From Limnephilus marmoratus (Eukaryota; Arthropoda; Insecta; Trichoptera; Limnephilidae), in the NCBI GenBank assembly GCA_917880885.1, contig OU862917.1, forward strand, positions 27,392,104-27,456,103: a DNA stretch of 64,000 bases, given 5' to 3'. Positions within the stretch are counted from its first letter, which is position 1. Every line of letters begins with the position of its first letter. The translations under genes and the position numbers were made by a program. This document shows positions 57,709 through 64,000 of the stretch, piece by piece. Under the pieces are notes generated by a model, which was not told the origin of the DNA, made no database searches, and saw only the letters and a program-made list of their open reading frames with translations.

Positions 57709-57889
57709 AGCGCCTCCCACACGCACACTTCGGAGCGACCGAGTCCCGCGCCACTTCAGGCCGCCGCGCAGAAAAGCTTCACAATGAACTGCGCAGTAAA
57801 CCTATCAGTCTTAACTTTTCTGCGCGGCGGCCTGAAGTGGAGCAGGACTCGGGACTCGGTCGCTCCGAAGTGTGCGTGTGGGAGGCGCT
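57709..57889. mobile_element. GC-rich snapback MITE
   Basis: AGCGCCTCCCACACGCACAC at left is mirrored exactly at the right; arms of ~65 bp include TTCGGAGCGACCGAGTC and CTTCAGGCCGCCGCGCAG. Flanked by ATT on both sides. Strikingly GC-rich in an AT-rich region; non-coding. Confidence 0.85.
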
Positions 57890-58267
57890 ATTGATCGTTG
57901 GCACTCGGGCATGGTGAATTTAAATGGTAAAATTTGGGCTTCTATTTCTCAAGTTTTTCAACAATGATTTGTATGTCTTTTACTCTCTTGAGAGGATTTT
58001 GCAAATGCTGACGGGGTAGTATTATTCATCCAATTAGTTTACAAATGTAATTTATTGGAGTGAATGAATTGCAGTACCCCCATCAATTAGTTTGCTGCAC
58101 CTATATTAATTAGTAAGGTAAATTTTAAAAGTGAAATGCAGTGCTGGCAATTTCAGTCACGAGCCGTCTCTGATACTAGTATCAACGATCCAATTCTGTC
58201 ATTCGGTTAATGTAGCTCGCGTTTAGCACCCGCATGTTTATACTTATAGGCACTTAAATTATTTTTA

Positions 58268-58460
58268 ATTTAACTTATAAAGTAAAACCTCAAATTGTAA
58301 TACTTAATAATGTACCGAAGACAATATTAGCGATTTGAAAAAGATATGGTCACATCTAGGAACTGAACCCAGGATCTTTGCCTTGACGGGATGCAAATAA
58401 TATTTAATCAAAGTGATTAAATAAGTATTACAATTTGAGGTTTTATTCATCAAGTTAAAA
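58268..58460. repeat. Inverted-repeat unit with tRNA-like core
   Basis: AAAACCTCAAATTGTAATAC (58283-58302) is mirrored at 58425-58444. Inside, 58350-58385 (AACTGAACCCAGGATC) resembles a reversed tRNA B box and matches the SINE-like units at 7025-7330 and 59090-59240. Confidence 0.5.
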
Positions 58461-58555
58461 TAATAATAAATATTCATCCTAGACTTGCAGAAAAGTCAAT
58501 AGATGTCACACATTAAGTAAAAATGGATATATTTAACCAAGACACTATTTAGATA

Positions 58556-58830
58556 CCCTCGACTCTGTGCAGAAACAGGCGGTCCGTTCCCCGATTCTCC
58601 CACCTTAACAAACGGATAGCAAACCTAAGAGCACAGGCGTCGGGTGGGAATGCTATCATTGTTCTATCGGTATTTCAATGGAAGATGCTCCGAGGAACTA
58701 GCGTCATTGATCCCTTCGGCACCGGTGCATAGTCGGGAAATACGCCAAACGCGCACCCAACATATGTATACGGTTGACATTTGTCACATGTGAGCAAGTC
58801 GCTTCTTCGACTCGTTCTTGAGTTCAACGA
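58556..58830 (+). pseudogene. RT ORF2 C-terminal fragment, degenerate
   Basis: Same block as 37729-38058 in the other orientation (VQKQAVR..., then RCxVG-like pieces) with several stops. DNA identity is clear: GATGCTCCGAGGAACTAGC, CGGCACCGGTGCATAGTCGG. Confidence 0.7.
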
Positions 58831-58895
58831 TTTGTCTCTGTGTTTCCTCCTTCCTACAACATGGGTCTCTTCAAGACCAATGTTCATTCCATCCT

Positions 58896-59000
58896 CTACT
58901 CAAAAAGACCCTCCACACAGTATCTCAGACGACATAGGTCCTGAGGGAAATTATTTTCATCAGGGCCTCCTGTGTGGAGTTAATGTAAATAAAAAAGATA
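58896..59000 (-). mobile_element. Family B repeat, partial copy B5
   Basis: Inverted head only: ...AGACCCTCCACACAGTATCT..., GTCCTGAGGG...ATCAGGGCC, TCCTGTGTGGAGTTAATGTA. 5' part of the family including the hairpin. Confidence 0.65.
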
Positions 59001-59089
59001 GCATTTAGTTCGAGAAGAATCTTGCTATTATAAATAAAGATAGCAGCCAATAAAATGTGTGTTAAGAAAAGGAAGATAATGTTGGTAGT

Positions 59090-59240
59090 TTTAGTCGTAT
59101 CAAGATACGGTTAAATATGGCCGAAGGGGATAGGGTCCCATTAGTGCCCCGGCAAGGCTGGGTTCATTTATAGATGTGACTGTATCTTTTTCTGTTTCAA
59201 ATTTTTGATTGAGGGTCGCTAATATTGTCTTCAGTGATTA
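59090..59240 (+). repeat. SINE-like unit abutting the carrier exon
   Basis: ATGTGACTGTATCTTTTTCT, TTTTTGATTGAGGGTCGCTA and GATAATGTTGGTAGTT match the repeat at 7025-7400. It ends about 25 bp before the acceptor of the SLC25A21-like exon. Confidence 0.5.
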
Positions 59241-59267
59241 AAACTTAAATTATTATTTTTTCAGAAA

Positions 59268-59606
59268 ATGAGTGACTTGCAAGTGATGTTGAAGCAGGCG
59301 GCCATGCAGATTGGTGCAGGTGGCAGTGCTGGATTTGTAGAAGTGTGCATAATGCACCCGTTAGACTTGATTAAAACCCGATTGCAGCTTCAAACCAGTA
59401 AAGTGGGGAGTCGGACTGACCCCAACTATTACTATGGGGTAGTTGACTGCATGAAGAAGATGTATAAACACGAGGGATTGTTTTCTTTCTGGAAGGGGAT
59501 TTTGCCGCCTATTCTCGCCGAGACCCCCAAAAGGGCGGTGAAGTTCTTCTGTTTTGAGCAGTATAAAAAGATGTTCATGTTTGGATCACCGGTAGCAACT
59601 CCATTG
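59268..59606 (+). CDS. Mitochondrial 2-oxodicarboxylate carrier, first coding exon
   Basis: Inner-membrane carrier of the SLC25A21/ODC family, which exchanges 2-oxoadipate and 2-oxoglutarate and so serves lysine and tryptophan breakdown. Seen: 113 codons from ATG, just after an acceptor (TTTTTTCAG|AAA at 59265), to a donor ATTG|GTAAGG (59607). Contains one full mitochondrial-carrier repeat: helix 1 with GAGGSAGFVEVCIMHPLDLI KTR (the PxDxxK signature), matrix loop with the EG motif (YKHEGLFSFWKGILPPILAE), helix 2, and TPKRAVKFFCFEQYKK. The ILPPILAETPKRAVKFF block is specific to ODC among carriers. The remaining two repeats must follow a >4.3 kb intron beyond the window. Transcribed divergently from pcx, 3.6 kb away. 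Confidence 0.93.
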
Positions 59607-60376
59607 GTAAGGCTTCTCAGAATACAATGTTTTTATATCTATAAGGAAAAATAATATAAAGATTGTCTGAATATTTCTTACTTGACGAACTCTCAACAAG
59701 TCTGATCAGTTTTTCCATTTATAATTGTCATTCTAAATTAATTCATACTTTTAGATTAGTTCTGAACACATAATTAAGAATATAATACTAGCGCAGACCC
59801 ATGAAAAATCACAGGATAGTCTAAATCTTGAAAAATCAATTCCAATTATGAAAATGACATTAAAAATTAAAATAATTTTTCTGTAAAAATATTACGTAGT
59901 AGATGGGTACTTTATCACTTGTGTGAATTTTTGTACAATCAGTTCCATTTTTGAAAATGACACTTCAATTCATAGCAAATTTGAGTTCATTGAACCAGAG
60001 TTACGCAGGACTTGTGCACAACCGAAATTAGTATAAAAAAAATATTTCATCCCTTCCCATATTTTGATGGTGGATAATTTTCAAAGCAAATGTAGCAGCA
60101 GGGGGTCCACCGAAACCAGTAAAATTTTGAAAGTCGTCTATGAGAAAAAAAATTTGAGAACCTCTGGTCTAAATAATAACAATTTTCGCCGTTTAGTGAT
60201 TAAATCACCTCAAAATGTACATAGATTATTGTATGTTATAGCTTTAAAAAAAAGTTTATGAGCTTAAAATTTATATAAATTTTGACAGTATAGATAAGAT
60301 GTATCATGATAAAAAAGATGCAAAAAGTCAAGTCTATCCCTATTCAGTCTTTTACATGAGACATTATCTGACCTGA
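59607..60376. other. Carrier intron 1, left part
   Basis: Non-coding, AT-rich. Around 60090-60170 a remnant similar to the 40980 hAT MITE (GGTCCACCGAAACCAGTAAAA...GAGAACCTCTG). Confidence 0.5.
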
Positions 60377-61428
60377 GGCTTGTTCGGACTAGGCTAGTAG
60401 TTTAGCCAAGTAGCTTTCACATTACAGTCGAGAAGAGTACGTTAGTGAGTGGCGCATTGGAACCCAACAAAGTACATAGGCTAATTTAGCTGATTGTAAT
60501 GGATATTTTAGAAGAGGGAGAAGAAGAAATTAGTGGCATGAAAGTAAAGAAACTATGGACACGAAAATGGATTAATAGCAGAAAAAAACAGAGTGTGCAA
60601 TTCACACGCGGTAGAAGTGAAACCTTCAGAAAACTAAAGTGGACAAGAGCGGGTAGGCTACGAAGCACCGCACAAAGAGGAGACCGATTATACTATCTTA
60701 TTCTCTCTCAGGCTAATTCGTTTAGATGTATGTGTTTCTCTTTTTAGTGTCGCTATTTTTCTCATCGATTTTTAAACCACAACGGTGCTAATGAAGTTTT
60801 CCCTTCAAAAATAAAAGAATTTTAGAGTAGCATCTTCGCTCCAACGAGATTACATTTGTGCGGCTGTAATGAACTCTACTAAAACAACGGGTTTGTACTT
60901 GTTTAGTGGTTGAGCTGGTGAGCAGTGACACATTCCAATTTGACAGGCGGGTATGGGTACTGCCGTCCCGTGAACCATTTATTGGATAACCAAGACTCTT
61001 TCCGTAGGTCATCCCAAGTGGTTCGCTACGTTTGGTGACTTTGGCTACCTTTGGTTTGCTACGTTTGGAGACAACCAGTCTCTCCTGATACTATTGGGTA
61101 TCGGGAGAGACTGGTTGAGGTAGACCTAACCTAGACCTCTCTAGCCGGACTCTCTCTACCCATTGGCTTGCATTGCAGTGGGAGGGATGGATTCGTACGT
61201 CCGTCACTCCTAGACACATTGACCTCCAGGTTTCTCATGAAACATGTTGGTTTTTATAATCAATAAAAGTGGTAAAAACTAAGTATTCTATTAATTTCAT
61301 ATTGAATTGTATTAAAATATCTTTGACTCTACTAAACCACTGACTAAATAAATTTATGGTGTTTGGACATGTTTAGTTACTAAATTACTCGCTACTCGAC
61401 TAAACTACTAACCTAGTCCGAAAGGGCC
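60377..61428 (+). mobile_element. Harbinger-like element with transposase N-terminus
   Basis: Left GGCTTGTTCGGACTAGGCTA GTAGTTTAG and right (reversed) GGCCCTTTCGGACTAGGTTA GTAGTTTAG are matching TIRs. An ORF at 60499-60747 begins MDILEEGEEEISGMKVKKLW TRKWINSRK, like the N-terminus of Harbinger nucleases (W-x-R-x-W-I-x-x-R-x). No target duplication seen. Contains family B copy B6. A fragment of the same family is at 26620-26836. Confidence 0.7.
60935..61225 (-). mobile_element. Family B repeat, partial copy B6
   Basis: Inverted tail half of the family: GGCGGGTATGGGTACTGCCG, GGTTCGCTACGTTTGGTGAC, GGGAGGGATGGATTCGTACG. Internally rearranged; includes a 19-bp hairpin AACCAGTCTC...GAGACTGGTT at 61073-61116. 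Confidence 0.65.
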
Positions 61429-61802
61429 TTTATTCCGTTTCACATCAAATGGTTACTCAACCTAATTTTACTAGACACAAGTTTGCTAACACGGTAGGCA
61501 AATAAGATTGTGCACACATTCATTATCCGTCTTATTTTAGCATTCACGGTGACTGCCGAGCAGCAATAAAATTTGCGTACATAAATGCCGTCAAGATTGT
61601 CGGGAAAATTAGACACTGACTTGCCTACGCCAATTTATGTATTTTCAAATGCCATAAAATACTTGCATTTAATAATTGACCAATTAGTATAGTGTATCAC
61701 CGTTTTTGTGATATCAACTCAAGTATGTAGGGTAACATTGTGCTACAGTAGTTATTGTTCGTGTCATGGCCTATTTGTTTTATCATTATAATTGATGATC
61801 TC

Positions 61803-61873
61803 CCCTTGGCATAGTTGTGTAGGCATTTGATTTTGAATTGAGAAGCAACGGGTTCGATTCCCGTAAATTAAGA
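61803..61873 (+). repeat. tRNA-like sequence with A and B boxes
   Basis: TTGGCATAGTTGTGTAGGCA and GGGTTCGATTCCCG suggest pol III promoter boxes; no full cloverleaf (acceptor arms do not pair). Probable tRNA-derived repeat head or tRNA pseudogene. Confidence 0.45.
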
Positions 61874-62094
61874 TATTGAAGTAAATATTTTTTTATTTAT
61901 GGTTACAACATGTTATTAACGTTTTTGAACCTTACTATATTAACAATATTGCTTTATTTGTTCATCCCACATAGATTAAATGTTTTTCTAAGATATCTTT
62001 TCTTGATTTGATCTGTGATGTTTTCTGTGATCTTATTTTGAACAGATTTCTGGTGAAGCCTTCTTATCTTTCTTTGCCTATTAAAATAACAATA

Positions 62095-62384
62095 GGGGTC
62101 GTCCATTAATCACGTGAGGCTCGAAAGGGGGGGGGGGGATTCGGAAAAAAATCACAAGGAGTGGGGGGGTATGATGAGATATCACATGTATTTATTTTTT
62201 GTTGAACGCATGATAATATTCTGAAAATTTCAATGTACTTTGTACTAAAACAATACACGTGATTTTGGGTATGGGGGGGCGGGAGGGGGGGGGGGTTAGT
62301 CTAAAACCTCAACCACATATCACCAAGTGGGGGGGAGGGGGTTAAAAAGTTGCTAAAAAACATCACGTGATTAATGGACGACCC
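62095..62384. mobile_element. 290-bp MITE with G tracts and TA flanks
   Basis: GGGGTCGTCCATTAATCACG at left, mirrored at right (CGTGATTAATGGACGACCC); TA on both sides. Interior has several runs of 7-13 G. Not related in sequence to the other G-tract MITE. Confidence 0.85.
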
Positions 62385-62699
62385 TATATGTTTTATTTTT
62401 TTTACTCATCTAAACATTTTTAAATGGGCCGTGTCAAGAGTCAGAATAATAGAAGAGTATGTACGAGACGATGTATGAATGTGAGTGAGGTAAAGAGTGT
62501 GTGCCAAGACCGAGTTGTTTGGCGGTCCGTCCTCTGCCTACCCTTGCGAGGAAAAGGCGTGATGGTTAGTTAGTTAATTGTCTAAATATACTTTTTATTA
62601 ACAGAGATTGTATATTGTCCTCCACGCGGAGTTCACCTGTTTTGTAGAGGACACTTTTCAAGGTTAATTTGATTAAGTATAATGTAAGTCTTTAAACCC

Positions 62700-63935
62700 T
62701 CAGGCTAATTTGTTTGGTTTTCGGAACAATTCGTATGGGTCTCATATAAGTTTTTGTGTCTCCCTTACTATCATGGTTAGAGAAATATGATCTGAACAAT
62801 GTTAGTAAGAGAAAACATCATACTTTATATTAAAATCTAAAAGTTGACCGCAAAATAATTAAAATGTAAATGAATCCAAAGATTCCGACCGCATTTGAAA
62901 AAAAATTATGAAACGTTGGGATCTTTTTATTAATTATTTTTATATGAAACGACTAAAAAGTGAGTTGACGAAAACGTTTATATTTGCCTAATAAAATTTG
63001 TGTTTGTTTTAATTTTTTTTCATTATCGGTAATTACAGTTAAAAAAAAACGTTAGCTGAGCCACTTTTAAAATTTTCTTATGTTTGCATTCAAAATTTTT
63101 ATATTTAAAAAATTATGTTTATTTTGAATAGAGAACTCCAGCCCTTCTAACTTAAATAACTGCATTTTTATTTTTATTTTTGAGTTAGTTTTAATAGTTA
63201 AAATAATTGTCAAAGTTTTAATTTTTCAAGCCCCCCCTGAAAACCATTGTATGTATGGTGAATCGTGTGACGTCATCACTCCTGAAAAATTACTATAGGA
63301 TCGGGCAATCAGCTGATCAACTGCCGCCATTTTGAATTCCGTTGTTCGAAGTATTCTCTCTATAAGTAGCATTACTATTTTTTTTGTGCAGTAGTTTTTG
63401 AATATTTTCAATAACAGAGATAAACTAATAAGAGATACCTTTATTTTTGAAACATTATTTAGGCCTAAATAATAAACACAACAACTAAATCTCTATAAAC
63501 AGTATCTAAATAAACAAATAAATGAATACGATGGCTTGTTTCATATCATACATTCCCATACAATGACTTTACGGTGACGTCACGACACGTCGAACAGTGA
63601 CGTCACCACTAAAATTTCAATAATGCCAACTTGACGGTGTGTTTTTACAACCCGATTAAAATCGGACTTTTTAATAATTTTTTAAAAACTCTGCGTTTAA
63701 TACTATTAAATAAAACTTATATAGAATCAGCGTTTATTGGTCTATATGAACATATTTTTTTAAAGCCTTAATATTTTTCACTGGAGTTCCTTATTATAAA
63801 ATTTTAATGTGAACCTCTCAAAAACAGTTTTTAGTTTTCGAATGCATTCAGAAATATTCTATTTTTGGCTTTTAATGCAAAGCGGAAATATTTTGACCTT
63901 CCGACAAAATAGGTCTATGGCTTGAGGGGATAAGA
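62700..63935. mobile_element. Family D element, copy D2
   Basis: Blocks shared in order with 22665-23790 up to about 63130 and again from 63805 (CAAAAACAGTTTTTAGTTTTCG, GCAAAGCGGAAATATTTTGA). The middle (63135-63804) is an insert related to repeat E1. Lies in the carrier intron. Confidence 0.6.
63135..63804. repeat. Repeat E2 with three TGACGTCA palindromes
   Basis: TGACGTCA at 63268-63275, 63575-63582 and 63598-63605. Interrupts family D copy D2. A ~60-bp block (GTCTATATGAACATATTTTT) is shared inverted with 47310-48400. Confidence 0.55.
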
Positions 63936-64000
63936 TGATAATATAAAAATGATTTAAAATTTTATAAATCAATATTATTAAAAGTAAAAATATAAGAGTG

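Noticed and set aside
59818..60173. hAT element bounded by GTCTAAAT direct repeats
   Set aside because: Only the right end resembles a hAT TIR; the sequence after the left GTCTAAAT does not match, so the repeat is probably chance.

Overview
The window is nuclear DNA from an insect: intron-containing genes with GT-AG splice sites, AT-rich non-coding sequence and a very dense load of DNA transposons, MITEs, SINEs and non-LTR remnants. The style (heavily TE-loaded introns, TTAA-flanked MITEs, mariner, PIF/Harbinger and hAT debris, jockey-like RT fragments) would suit a hemipteran, but that placement is an inference. No bacterial, viral or CRISPR locus was seen.

Three real genes are visible. (1) At the left edge on + is the terminal coding exon of a mitochondrial-type thioredoxin (217-537). 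(2) Almost the whole middle is one minus-strand gene, pecanex (pcx), 55644 down to 12342. I reconstructed 23 coding exons whose GT-AG junctions keep one continuous frame: 8,811 nt, 2,936 codons plus stop, from the N-terminal MGSQTL to the C-terminal ...QDLGDEV. One exon of 4,676 bp carries more than half of the protein. (3) On the right, + strand and divergent from pcx, is the first coding exon (59268-59606) of a mitochondrial 2-oxodicarboxylate carrier (SLC25A21/ODC family); its other exons lie beyond the window. A weaker possible exon lies at 8239-8430 (-).

The introns of pcx hold most of the mobile DNA. The commonest is a ~0.5 kb TTAA-flanked MITE (family A, 8 copies). Others are a ~430 bp family starting with an 11-bp hairpin (family B, 6 copies over the window), a second TTAA family (C/D), three copies of a 165-bp PIF-type MITE with long G tracts, two copies of a tRNA-derived SINE, two copies of a near-perfect foldback element, a mariner with ~190 bp inverted repeats directly beside a deleted Harbinger, several hAT elements with exact 8-bp target duplications, and a 2 kb element with seven copies of a 19-bp motif. 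Insertions are nested and can be ordered: a 1.6 kb LTR-like element (TG...CA, 5-bp duplication GCCGG) sits inside a family-A MITE at 12544-14670, and a decayed jockey-like retrotransposon (34.8-40.2 kb) is split by a hAT element, itself carrying a MITE and a SINE, and by a family-C MITE, itself carrying a further insert.

The most unusual structure is in the 1.6 kb LTR-like element: two pairs of duplicated hairpins whose stems differ only by compensatory base changes, which points to past maintenance of RNA (or DNA) secondary structure. The genes do not form a pathway; two are unrelated mitochondrial functions flanking a multi-pass membrane protein gene whose Drosophila homologue acts in Notch signalling and ER homeostasis.
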